NCBI GenBank assembly: GCA_020200935.1
Contig: JAIVHR010000034.1
Coordinates: forward strand, 1 to 7,416
Source: Sphingomonadales bacterium
GTDB lineage: Bacteria > Pseudomonadota > Alphaproteobacteria > Sphingomonadales > Sphingomonadaceae
Direction of reading: 5' to 3'
DNA length: 7,416 nt
Of this stretch, positions 1 to 6,964 are shown one piece after another (within the stretch, counting starts at the first letter, position 1; each line of letters starts with the position of its first letter). A program made the position numbers and the translations under genes. The notes under the pieces are model-generated. The model was not told the DNA's origin. It did not search any database and saw nothing but the letters and a program-made list of their open reading frames with translations.

Positions 1-705
1 GAACTGAACGGCCTCACCCGCACCCACATGAAGCGCAAGCTGCTCGACGAGCTCGCCTCGCGCCACGATTTCGCGGTGCCGCCGACGATGGTCGACGCCG
101 AATTCGACCAGATCTGGAAGCAGCTCGAGCATGAAGCCGGGCAGGAGGAGGATCCCGAGGCGGCGAAGAAGGAAATGGAAGCCGAGCGCGAGGATTATAA
201 GCGCATCGCCGAGCGCCGCGTCCGGCTCGGGCTGCTCTTGTCGGAGATCGGCCAGAAGCAGGGCGTCGAGATCAGCCAGAACGAGATGAGCCAGCTGATC
301 GCCCAGGCCTCGCAGCGCTATCCGGCCGACCAGCGCGAGCAGTTCGTCCAGTATATCCAGCAGGATCGCATGACCGCCGCCCAGCTGCGCGCGCCGCTCT
401 ATGAGGACAAGGTCGTCGACATGCTGTTCGAGACCGCCGAGATCAGCGACCGCAAGGTGAGCCGCGAAGAGCTCGAAGAGGCGATCGAGGCCGAGGAAGA
501 GGAAGTCCCCGCCGCGGTGACTCCGACCAAAAAGGCTGCGGCCAGGACGGCCGCCGCCAAGAAGCCGGCGGCGAAGAAAGCGTCGGTGAAGAAGCCGGCC
601 GCCAAAAAGCCGGCGGCGAAGACCACGGCAGCCAAGAAGGCGCCTGCGAAAAAGGCGCCTGCGAAGAAGGCTCCGGCAAAGAAGAGCACGGCAAAGGATT
701 CCTAG
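1..705 (+). CDS. tig: Trigger factor, C-terminal part (5' end outside window)
   Basis: Ribosome-associated chaperone and peptidyl-prolyl isomerase that binds nascent chains in the cytoplasm. The frame is open from base 1, so the N-terminal ribosome-binding and PPIase domains lie to the left; the ATG at 28 is internal, not the start. What is visible is the substrate-cradling C-terminal domain, recognised from segments such as KLLDELASRHDFAVP, EFDQIW, IAERRVRLGLLLSEIG and LRAPLYEDKVVDMLF, which are typical of alphaproteobacterial Tig. An acidic stretch (EEAIEAEEEE) is followed by a very basic Lys/Ala/Pro tail of 65 residues before the TAG stop; standard Tig (432 residues in E. coli) has no such tail. 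Its position upstream of the clp-lon cluster is canonical. Identity is based on recognised family sequence and synteny. The role of the tail is unknown. Confidence 0.93.
   Translation, partial: ELNGLTRTHMKRKLLDELASRHDFAVPPTMVDAEFDQIWKQLEHEAGQEEDPEAAKKEMEAEREDYKRIAERRVRLGLLLSEIGQKQGVEISQNEMSQLIAQASQRYPADQREQFVQYIQQDRMTAAQLRAPLYEDKVVDMLFETAEISDRKVSREELEEAIEAEEEEVPAAVTPTKKAAARTAAAKKPAAKKASVKKPAAKKPAAKTTAAKKAPAKKAPAKKAPAKKSTAKDS
508..702 (+). other. Histone H1-like Lys/Ala-rich C-terminal tail of trigger factor
   Basis: These 65 codons contain 20 Lys, 24 Ala, 1 Arg and only 1 Asp, arranged as AAKKP/KKAPA-type units. The composition matches the low-complexity basic tails of eukaryotic H1 and bacterial H1-like proteins, which are disordered and bind polyanions. 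It follows directly after an acidic Glu-rich segment, giving a charge-block pattern. Binding to rRNA, tRNA or DNA is an inference from charge alone. Confidence 0.85.
634..684 (+). repeat. 15-bp tandem repeat coding for KKAPA
   Basis: Three consecutive 15-bp units (634-648, 649-663, 664-678) encode KKAPA, and a partial fourth (679-684) encodes KK. The first two units differ at one base; the third differs at several synonymous positions. This in-frame array builds the end of the trigger factor tail and could vary in copy number between strains. Confidence 0.8.
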
Positions 706-721
706 CGACGCATCCTATCTC

Positions 722-745
722 CCCCTCCCCCTCGAGGGGGAGGGG
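722..745. repeat. Perfect 24-bp C/G-rich palindrome after tig
   Basis: The two 12-base arms are exact reverse complements centred on CTCGAG (731-736), with C/T on the left and G/A on the right. It begins 17 bases after the tig stop. No U-tract follows, so it is not a textbook intrinsic terminator, although it could protect the 3' end of the mRNA. The composition resembles the short dispersed intergenic palindromes common in high-GC alphaproteobacterial genomes; dispersal cannot be judged from one copy. Confidence 0.7.
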
Positions 746-792
746 AGAATAACGGGGATCTCCCGGAATCGCAGGCCTCCCACAACCCTTCG

Positions 793-800
793 TTAACCAT
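793..800 (+). promoter_or_regulatory. CtrA-like TTAACCAT box upstream of the glycosyltransferase
   Basis: TTAACCAT is a described variant of the binding motif of the alphaproteobacterial cell-cycle regulator CtrA. It lies 47 bases before the chosen ATG of the glycosyltransferase gene. An 8-base match can arise by chance, although AT-rich words are scarcer in this GC-rich DNA. No second half-site at the usual spacing is seen. Confidence 0.3.
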
Positions 801-847
801 TGCCGCCCTAGAAATGCGCCCGGGAAGCAGTGCGACAGGGGTGTTTG

Positions 848-1834
848 ATGCGGCATGTCGGGGAATTTACGGCGGCGCGGGAGATTTCCGCGCTCGATGC
901 CGTCGGCCCGTCGGTCGCGGTGATCCTTCCCTGCTACAATGAGGAAGCCGCGATCGCCAAAACGGTCGGCGATTTCCGCGCCGCGCTGCCCGGCGCGACG
1001 ATCTATGTCTACGACAATAACAGCTCGGACCGCACGACCGAGGTCGCCGCGGCGGCCGGCGCCGTCGTCCGCACCGAGCGGATGCAGGGCAAGGGCCATG
1101 TCGTGCGCCGGATGTTCGCCGATATAGAGGCCGACATCTATGTCATGGCCGATGGCGACGCGACCTATGAGGCCGCCGCTGCGCCCGAGATGATCTCCCG
1201 GCTGATCGAGGAGCGGCTCGACATGGTCGTCGGCGCGCGCAGGAGCGAGGTCGCGGGCGCCTATCGCAGCGGCCACCGGCTCGGCAACAAGGTGCTGACC
1301 GGGCTGCTCGCCCGCCTTTTCGGCCGCAGCTTCAACGATATCCTGTCGGGTTACCGCGTCTTTTCGCGTCGTTTCGTCAAGAGCTTCCCGGTGCTCTCGC
1401 AGGGTTTCGAGATCGAGACCGAGATCAGCGTCCATGCGCTCGAGCTCAACATGCCGGTCGCCGAGCAGGTCACCGATTATGCCGCGCGGCCCGCGGGCTC
1501 CGAATCGAAGCTGTCGACCTGGCGCGACGGCCTGCGTATTCTCAAGACGATGATCGACCTGTTCCGCGCCGAGCGGCCGGTGGCCTTTTTCGGCGGCATC
1601 GGCGCGCTGCTGGCGCTCGCTGCGGTGATCCTCGCCATCCCGCTGGCGATCACCTACGCCGAGACCGGCCTCGTGCCCCGCATCCCGACCGCGATCCTCT
1701 CGACCGGCCTGACGCTGCTCGCCTGTCTCTCCTTCTTCAGCGGGCTCATTCTCGACACCGTGGTGCGCGGTCGGCGCGAGATGCGGCGGCTCGCCTATCT
1801 GGCTTTTCCAGCGGTGGGGTCGAACGCCTCTTGA
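848..1834 (+). CDS. Family 2 glycosyltransferase with two C-terminal membrane helices (328 aa)
   Basis: Predicted inner-membrane-anchored GT-A glycosyltransferase of family GT2, in the dolichyl-phosphate-mannose-synthase-like group. These enzymes usually move a sugar from a nucleotide sugar to a lipid phosphate or glycan. Seen in the sequence: the N-terminal nucleotide-binding strand VAVILPCYNEE (about residues 23-33), YVYDNNSSDRT (53-63), GKGHVVRRMFADIEADIYVMADGD with the metal-binding DGD at 102-104, DMVVGARR (125-132), LSGYRVFSRRFVKSFP (166-181) and GFEIETEISVHALEL (186-200). Two hydrophobic helices lie near 246-270 and 279-305, with a basic end. ATG 848 is preferred because AGGGG (837-841) sits 6 bases upstream; GTG 830 and TTG 845 are in-frame alternatives. 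The gene separates tig from clpP, and the clpP remnant starts 55 bases after it. Donor, acceptor and pathway cannot be told; GT2 assignment is firm. Confidence 0.9.
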   Translation: MRHVGEFTAAREISALDAVGPSVAVILPCYNEEAAIAKTVGDFRAALPGATIYVYDNNSSDRTTEVAAAAGAVVRTERMQGKGHVVRRMFADIEADIYVMADGDATYEAAAAPEMISRLIEERLDMVVGARRSEVAGAYRSGHRLGNKVLTGLLARLFGRSFNDILSGYRVFSRRFVKSFPVLSQGFEIETEISVHALELNMPVAEQVTDYAARPAGSESKLSTWRDGLRILKTMIDLFRAERPVAFFGGIGALLALAAVILAIPLAITYAETGLVPRIPTAILSTGLTLLACLSFFSGLILDTVVRGRREMRRLAYLAFPAVGSNAS

Positions 1835-1889
1835 AGCGCGGCTTTGAAGTCGCGATGTTGGGCTGACAGATTTTCCCGAAAGGCCCGAT

Positions 1890-2236
1890 ATGAACGACCC
1901 CATCACCGACTCGCTTGTTCCCATCGTCATCGAGCAGTCGAACCGCGGCGAGCGTAGCTTCGACATCTTGCGCTGGCCAATGCGAAGGTGCTGATCCATC
2001 AGCCCTCATCGGGCATGCAGGGCACCGCGGCCGACGTCGAAATCCATGCCAAGGAGCTGCTCAAGACGCGTCACCGGATGAACGAGCTGATGGCCAAATA
2101 TACCGGCCAGCCGATCGAGGTGATCGAGGATAATGTCGATCGCGACAAATTCTTCTCGGCCGACGAAGCCAAGGAATTCGGACTGGTCGACGAGGTGTTC
2201 GAGAAGCGCCCGGAGAATGAAGAAAAGAAGGATTAA
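1890..2236 (+). pseudogene. clpP: clpP remnant: internal deletion plus frameshift
   Basis: ClpP is the serine-peptidase barrel used by ClpX and ClpA. The start is intact: GAAAGG (1878-1883), then ATG 1890 and MNDPITDSLVPIVIEQSNRG followed by ERSFDI, a normal ClpP N-terminus. After codon ATC (1965-1967) the homology jumps to the C-terminal third in the -1 frame (LALANAKVLIHQPSSG and onward to the TAA at 2234-2236). Against E. coli ClpP (207 aa) about residues 34-125 are missing, roughly 277 bp, a length that is not a multiple of three. The lost part includes the glycine-rich loop and the nucleophile serine (S111 in GQAASMG). The catalytic His (1997-1999) and Asp (2144-2146) codons remain, and this half aligns without gaps. 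In-frame reading from 1890 ends at TGA 1992 after 34 codons. No catalytic peptidase can be made. It lies 100 bp upstream of clpX, the normal clpP position. A functional copy elsewhere or an assembly error are the alternatives. Confidence 0.9.
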
Positions 2237-2267
2237 GGCGTTAGCCATTTTCCTGTGCGATAGAAGG

Positions 2268-2297
2268 TTGGCAGCCCGCAGCTATGCGGGCTAATAT
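2268..2297 (+). promoter_or_regulatory. Candidate sigma-70 promoter for clpX
   Basis: TTGGCA (2268-2273) matches 5 of 6 bases of the -35 consensus, and TAATAT (2292-2297) matches 4 of 6 of the -10, with an 18-bp spacer. It lies 40 bp before the clpX ATG, so clpX could be expressed without the broken gene upstream. Motif match only. Confidence 0.4.
2273..2292. repeat. Perfect inverted repeat, 8-bp arms and 4-base loop, between clpP and clpX
   Basis: AGCCCGCA (2273-2280) and TGCGGGCT (2285-2292) are exact reverse complements around GCTA. No T-run follows, so a terminator is unlikely. The repeat fills the spacer of the candidate clpX promoter, a usual place for a repressor operator, and as RNA it would form a stable hairpin. 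A smaller inverted repeat, GGCCG (2305-2309) with CGGCC (2318-2322), follows just before the ribosome-binding site. Confidence 0.6.
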
Positions 2298-2336
2298 GCG
2301 AGATGGCCGAAAAGGGGCGGCCGGAAGGAATTTAGT

Positions 2337-3611
<1,275 letters not shown>

Positions 3612-3652
3612 GGGCACAATTTCTCCGATATTTGCCGATACTGGATCAACAG

Positions 3653-3668
3653 GGCGCCTCTGTGCGCC
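3653..3668. repeat. Short inverted repeat between clpX and lon
   Basis: GGCGC (3653-3657) pairs with GCGCC (3664-3668) across a 6-base loop, 41 bases after the clpX stop. No T-run follows, so it is at best a weak or factor-assisted clpX terminator. A second 5-bp inverted repeat, GGGCC (3707-3711) with GGCCC (3717-3721), lies just before the lon ribosome-binding site. Confidence 0.35.
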
Positions 3669-3698
3669 GTTGAACCACTGGCGGCTGCTATCCATATT
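3669..3698 (+). promoter_or_regulatory. Candidate heat-shock (sigma-32) or sigma-70 promoter for lon
   Basis: GTTGAA (3669-3674), 15 bases, then ATCCATAT (3690-3697) resembles the sigma-32 pattern CTTGAA...CCCCATNT. The same DNA also reads as sigma-70 TTGAAC (3670-3675), 17 bases, CATATT (3693-3698), with 4 of 6 matches in each box. The site is 40 bp before the lon ATG. Heat-shock control of lon is known in other proteobacteria; the choice of sigma factor here is inference. Confidence 0.42.
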
Positions 3699-3737
3699 GG
3701 CGGAAAGGGCCGTTCAGGCCCACGCGTTAGGATAGTT

Positions 3738-6146
3738 ATGACCACAACCACGCTTCCCGTCATGCCGCTGCGCGACATTGTCGTGTTCCCGCATATGATC
3801 GTGCCGCTGTTCGTCGCGCGCGACAAGGCGGTGGTGGCGCTCGAGCGGGCGATGGAGAAGGACAAGAAAGTCTTCCTCGTCACCCAGCTCGATCCCGGCG
3901 AGGACGATCCCGATCGCGACGCGCTCTACGATATCGGCGTCACGGCGACGATCATGCAGCTGCTCAAGCTGCCCGACGGCACGGTGCGCGTGCTGGTCGA
4001 GGGCGGCGAGCGCGGTCGGCTCGACGACATGCATTTTCGCGACGAGCATCTGATCGGCGATATCGGCCTGATCGAGGACGAGAAGGCGGCGGGCAAGGAG
4101 ATCGAGGCGCTTATGCGCTCGACGCTCGAGCAGTTCGACAATTACGCCAAGCTCAACAAGAAGATCTCCGAGGACGTTCCGGTCCAGCTGTCGCAGATCG
4201 AGGAAGCCGGGCGGCTGTCCGACGCGATCGCCTCCAATATCGGCGTCAAGGTTTCCGACAAGCAGGCGATGCTGGTCGAGCGCGATCCGGCCAAGCGGCT
4301 CGAAATGGCGTTCGCCTTCATGGAGGGCGAGCTCGGCGTGCTGCAGGTCGAGAAAAAGATCCGCCGCCGCGTCAAGACGCAGATGGAGAAGACCCAGCGC
4401 GAATATTATCTCAACGAGCAGATGAAGGCGATCCAGCGCGAACTCGGCGACGAGGAAGCCGAGGGCGACGAGGTCGCCGAGCTGTCGAAGAAGATCAAGG
4501 AGGCCAAGCTCTCCAAGGAAGCGCGGACCAAGGCGCAGTCCGAACTGAAGAAGCTCAAGGCGATGGCGCCGATGTCGGCCGAGGCGACCGTCGTGCGCAA
4601 TTATCTCGATACGCTGCTCGGCCTGCCCTGGGGCAAGAAGGCGAAGCTCAAGAAGGATATCGGCGAAGCGCAGAAGGTGCTCGACGAGGACCATTACGCG
4701 CTCGAAAAGGTCAAGGACCGGATCGTCGAATATCTCGCCGTCCAGGCGCGGACCAACAAGCTCAAGGGCCCGATCCTGTGCCTCGTCGGCCCGCCCGGCG
4801 TCGGCAAGACCTCGCTCGGCAAGTCGATCGCCCGCGCTACGGGCCGCGATTTCGTCCGCCAGTCGCTGGGCGGCGTACGCGACGAGGCCGAGATTCGCGG
4901 TCACCGGCGCACATATATCGGCTCGCTGCCCGGCAAGATCGCCAACAACCTCAAAAAGGCCGGCAGCTGGAATCCGCTGTTCCTGCTCGACGAGATCGAC
5001 AAGCTCGGCCAGGATTTCCGCGGCGATCCGGCGTCGGCGCTGCTCGAGGTGCTCGATCCGGAACAGAACGACAAGTTTCAGGATCACTATCTCGAGATCG
5101 ACCTCGACCTGTCGGACATCATGTTCGTCACCACGGCCAACTCGCTCGATCTGCCGCAGGCGCTGCTCGACCGGATGGAGATCATCCGCCTGCCGGGCTA
5201 TACCGAGGACGAGAAGGTCGAGATCGCCAAGCGCCATTTGCTGCCCAAGCAGATCGAGATGCACGGACTAAAGGACGAAGAGTTCGAGCTCACCGACGAA
5301 GCGCTCAAGACGATGATCCGCCTCTATACCCGCGAGGCCGGCGTCCGGACGCTCGAGCGCGAGATCGCCAAGCTCGCGCGCAAGGCGCTGCGCAAGATTC
5401 TCGAGGGCGAAACCGAATCGATCACCGTGACCGCCGAAAATCTCGCAGATTTCCTCGGCGTCACCAAATATCGCTACGGCATCGGCGAAGAGGAGGACCA
5501 GGTCGGCGCGGTGACCGGCCTCGCCTGGACCGAAACCGGCGGCGAGCTGCTGACGATCGAGGCGATCACCGTACCCGGCAAGGGCAACATCAAGACCACC
5601 GGCAAGCTCGGCGACGTGATGCAGGAATCGATCCAGGCGGCGATGAGCTTCGTCAAGGCGCGCGCGCCGAGCTACGGCATCAAGCCCAGCGTCTTCACCA
5701 AGAAGGACATCCACGTCCACCTGCCCGAAGGCGCGGTGCCCAAGGACGGCCCCTCGGCGGGCATCGGCATGGTCACCGCGATGATCTCGACGCTCACCGG
5801 CGTGCCGGTCGACCGCGAGATCGCGATGACCGGCGAAGTCACGCTCAGGGGACGCGTACTGCCGATCGGCGGATTGAAGGAAAAGCTGCTCGCCGCGCTC
5901 AGGGGCGGTATCAAGACGGTGCTGATCCCCGAGGAGAATGAAAAGGACTTGGTCGAGATCCCCGACAATATCCGCGCGGGGCTCAAGATCATCCCCGTCG
6001 CGCATGTCGACGAGGTGCTCGAGCTGGCGATGACCGGCAAGCTCTCGGCGATCGAATGGAGCGATGCCGACGAGATCGCGACCGATCCGAGTCCCCAGGT
6101 GCCGCCGCCGGTTTCCGGGTCGGGAGAGGCTCCGTTGCGCCATTAG
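3738..6146 (+). CDS. lon: Lon, ATP-dependent AAA+ serine protease (802 aa)
   Basis: Cytoplasmic hexameric protease that unfolds and degrades misfolded and selected regulatory proteins. The N-terminal LON substrate-binding domain starts with PLRDIVVFPHMIVPLFV (about residues 10-200) and is followed by a charged helical linker (about 200-300). The AAA+ module shows Walker A GPPGVGKT (351-358), Walker B with D418-E419, sensor 1 N468 in TTANSLD, arginine finger R479 in LLDRME and sensor 2 R537 in GVRTLER. The peptidase domain carries the Ser-Lys dyad: S673 in PKDGPSAGIGM and K716 in IGGLKEKLLAA. These sit 5-6 positions before their E. coli counterparts, so the core is full length. A Pro/acidic tail extends the end to 802 residues (784 in E. 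coli). AGGA (3729-3732), 5 bases before ATG 3738, supports the start. With ClpP damaged next door, Lon may carry more of the general proteolysis (inference). Confidence 0.98.
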   Translation: MTTTTLPVMPLRDIVVFPHMIVPLFVARDKAVVALERAMEKDKKVFLVTQLDPGEDDPDRDALYDIGVTATIMQLLKLPDGTVRVLVEGGERGRLDDMHFRDEHLIGDIGLIEDEKAAGKEIEALMRSTLEQFDNYAKLNKKISEDVPVQLSQIEEAGRLSDAIASNIGVKVSDKQAMLVERDPAKRLEMAFAFMEGELGVLQVEKKIRRRVKTQMEKTQREYYLNEQMKAIQRELGDEEAEGDEVAELSKKIKEAKLSKEARTKAQSELKKLKAMAPMSAEATVVRNYLDTLLGLPWGKKAKLKKDIGEAQKVLDEDHYALEKVKDRIVEYLAVQARTNKLKGPILCLVGPPGVGKTSLGKSIARATGRDFVRQSLGGVRDEAEIRGHRRTYIGSLPGKIANNLKKAGSWNPLFLLDEIDKLGQDFRGDPASALLEVLDPEQNDKFQDHYLEIDLDLSDIMFVTTANSLDLPQALLDRMEIIRLPGYTEDEKVEIAKRHLLPKQIEMHGLKDEEFELTDEALKTMIRLYTREAGVRTLEREIAKLARKALRKILEGETESITVTAENLADFLGVTKYRYGIGEEEDQVGAVTGLAWTETGGELLTIEAITVPGKGNIKTTGKLGDVMQESIQAAMSFVKARAPSYGIKPSVFTKKDIHVHLPEGAVPKDGPSAGIGMVTAMISTLTGVPVDREIAMTGEVTLRGRVLPIGGLKEKLLAALRGGIKTVLIPEENEKDLVEIPDNIRAGLKIIPVAHVDEVLELAMTGKLSAIEWSDADEIATDPSPQVPPPVSGSGEAPLRH

Positions 6147-6160
6147 AAGACGAAAAGCGA

Positions 6161-6198
6161 CCGGATCGGCGGAAAAATCGCGTATCCGGGGGCTTTTT
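6161..6198 (+). terminator. Candidate terminator after lon (weak)
   Basis: CCGGAT (6161-6166) pairs with ATCCGG (6184-6189) across a 17-base loop, and a T5 run (6194-6198) follows four bases later. The stem is short and the T-run is displaced, so termination would be partial at best. Its right arm overlaps the left arm of the larger hairpin at 6186-6226, so the two cannot form together. Confidence 0.35.
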
Positions 6199-6226
6199 GT
6201 CGCGGATAGGGCTTTACAGCCCCCGG
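6186..6226. repeat. 9-bp perfect inverted repeat between lon and hup
   Basis: CCGGGGGCT (6186-6194) and AGCCCCCGG (6218-6226) are exact reverse complements around a 23-base loop containing four Ts of the T5 run. No T-run follows the right arm. It could be a transcript-end structure for lon, part of an alternative fold with 6161-6189, or an operator-like site close to the hup promoter. Confidence 0.55.
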
Positions 6227-6242
6227 TCTAATGGCCTTAGAT
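6213..6242 (+). promoter_or_regulatory. Possible promoter for hup (weak)
   Basis: TTTACA (6213-6218) matches 5 of 6 bases of the -35 box, but TTAGAT (6237-6242), 18 bases on, matches only 3 of 6 of the -10. A better -10-like word, TCTAAT (6227-6232, 5 of 6), has no good -35 at normal spacing. HU genes are strongly expressed, so a promoter in this 160-bp gap is expected, but its exact place is uncertain. Confidence 0.22.
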
Positions 6243-6306
6243 GCGCACTCGGCGTTGCCGTGAGTCTCAATTCAACAAATCAATATCAACAAGGGGTGCG
6301 GAGAGT

Positions 6307-6579
6307 ATGAACAAAGCAGAACTCATTTCGTCGGTCGCCGACTCGTCGGGGCTGAGCAAGGCCGATGCCGGAAAGGCATGCGAAGCCGTATTCGATACGA
6401 TCACCGGATCGCTGGGCCGGGGCGAAGAAGTTCGCCTCGTGGGCTTCGGGACCTTCTCGACCACCCACCGCAAGGCATCGACCGGCCGCAATCCGCGAAC
6501 CGGCGAGCCGATGCAGATCAAGGCCTCGACCCTGCCGAAGTTCAAGGCCGGCAAGGGCCTCAAGGACGCGGTCAACTAA
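6307..6579 (+). CDS. hup: HU family DNA-binding protein (90 aa)
   Basis: Small histone-like nucleoid protein that binds and bends DNA as a dimer. MNKAELISSVADSSGLSK is a typical HU N-terminus. GFGTFSTTHRKASTGRNP (46-63) then RTGEPMQIKAS covers the HU/IHF signature and the DNA-embracing beta arms, with the intercalating proline P63 in GRNPRTG. The C-terminus PKFKAGKGLKDAVN is standard, and 90 residues is the normal size. ATG 6307 is chosen because homology starts there and GGAG (6300-6303) and AAGGGG (6291-6296) precede it; an in-frame ATG at 6241 would add 22 residues with no HU similarity. Its place after lon matches hupB of E. coli. It ends in a strong terminator and is probably transcribed alone. 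Confidence 0.97.
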   Translation: MNKAELISSVADSSGLSKADAGKACEAVFDTITGSLGRGEEVRLVGFGTFSTTHRKASTGRNPRTGEPMQIKASTLPKFKAGKGLKDAVN

Positions 6580-6592
6580 TCGCAAGATCCCA

Positions 6593-6623
6593 TCGCGGCG
6601 CGGGCTGGAGAGCCCCGCCGCGA
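6593..6623. repeat. Strong GC-rich hairpin just after hup
   Basis: A 13-bp stem joins 6593-6606 to 6611-6623 with one bulged C (6601) and a GGAG loop. No T-run follows. It starts 14 bases after the hup stop and probably protects the hup mRNA 3' end or helps terminate together with the next hairpin. Confidence 0.6.
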
Positions 6624-6640
6624 GGCGAACTGTCGCGATG

Positions 6641-6675
6641 AAGGGGCGGAAATCCGAAAGGAGCTCCGCCCTTTT
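6641..6675 (+). terminator. Intrinsic terminator of hup
   Basis: GGGCGGA (6644-6650) pairs with TCCGCCC (6665-6671). The stem extends to 10 bp through one G-T and two A-T pairs, has a 14-base loop and runs straight into TTTT (6672-6675). It lies between hup and the tRNA genes and separates their transcripts. Confidence 0.75.
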
Positions 6676-6701
6676 CACTCCACCTTTTTACTGGGTCTTT
6701 C

Positions 6702-6776
6702 GGGCGCGTAGCTCAGCGGGAGAGCACTGCCTTCACACGGCAGGGGTCGCTGGTTCAATCCCAGCCGCGCCCACCA
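6702..6776 (+). tRNA. tRNA-Val (anticodon CAC)
   Basis: Complete cloverleaf of 75 bases with CCA encoded (6774-6776). Acceptor GGGCGCG (6702-6708) pairs with CGCGCCC (6766-6772). The D stem is GCTC/GAGC (6711-6714, 6722-6725). The anticodon stem CTGCC/GGCAG encloses loop TTCACAC, with anticodon CAC at 6734-6736. The T arm is GCTGG-TTCAATC-CCAGC (6749-6765). It reads the valine codon GUG. Confidence 0.96.
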
Positions 6777-6964
6777 GCCTTCCGGACGAGATACCTTCGG
6801 AGAGTTTTTCCGAGAAATCTCCGAGCGATGCCGACCAACAGGACAGATCCGGTTCGGACCCTCGGCACGCAAAAAACACTGTTCTTCGGCGCGCAATTAA
6901 ATTACAGGCGATGAACGCAGCGGCCGGCCGATTCCCGTCAGGGGACGGGCCTCGCCGCAGTCAT
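6777..6964. other. Spacer between the two tRNA genes, no gene seen
   Basis: I see no convincing coding sequence in these 188 bases. A broad inverted repeat, TGCCGA (6829-6834) with TCGGCA (6862-6867), encloses a smaller TCCG/CGGA hairpin (6848-6858) and is followed by an A6 run, but not by Ts on this strand. A compact hairpin, CCCGTC/GACGGG (6934-6949, 4-base loop), lies 15 bases before the tRNA-His gene. No good promoter match was found for the second tRNA. Confidence 0.5.

Noticed and set aside
1959..1994. Programmed -1 frameshift that would rejoin the two clpP halves
   Set aside because: No slippery heptamer of the X XXY YYZ type at the junction, and the joined product would still lack the catalytic serine and about 92 residues of the fold.
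443..1999. Minus-strand open frame (518 codons) across tig, the gap and the glycosyltransferase
   Set aside because: It crosses two well-supported + strand genes and a palindrome; the product looks like antisense GC-rich noise.
1988..2236. Independent small protein from the C-terminal clpP fragment
   Set aside because: The only early starts are GTG 1988 and ATG 2015, without a credible ribosome-binding site, and the fragment is colinear with the end of ClpP. It is better described as part of the remnant.
3714..5264. Long open frame (516 codons) on the minus strand inside lon
   Set aside because: It lies fully opposite a certain lon gene. GC-rich codon bias leaves the antisense frame open, and the translation is low-complexity L/D/R/H-rich with no recognisable domain.
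6241..6306. N-terminal extension of HU from ATG 6241
   Set aside because: The extra 22 residues have no HU similarity, and the standard HU start at 6307 has ribosome-binding sequence just upstream.
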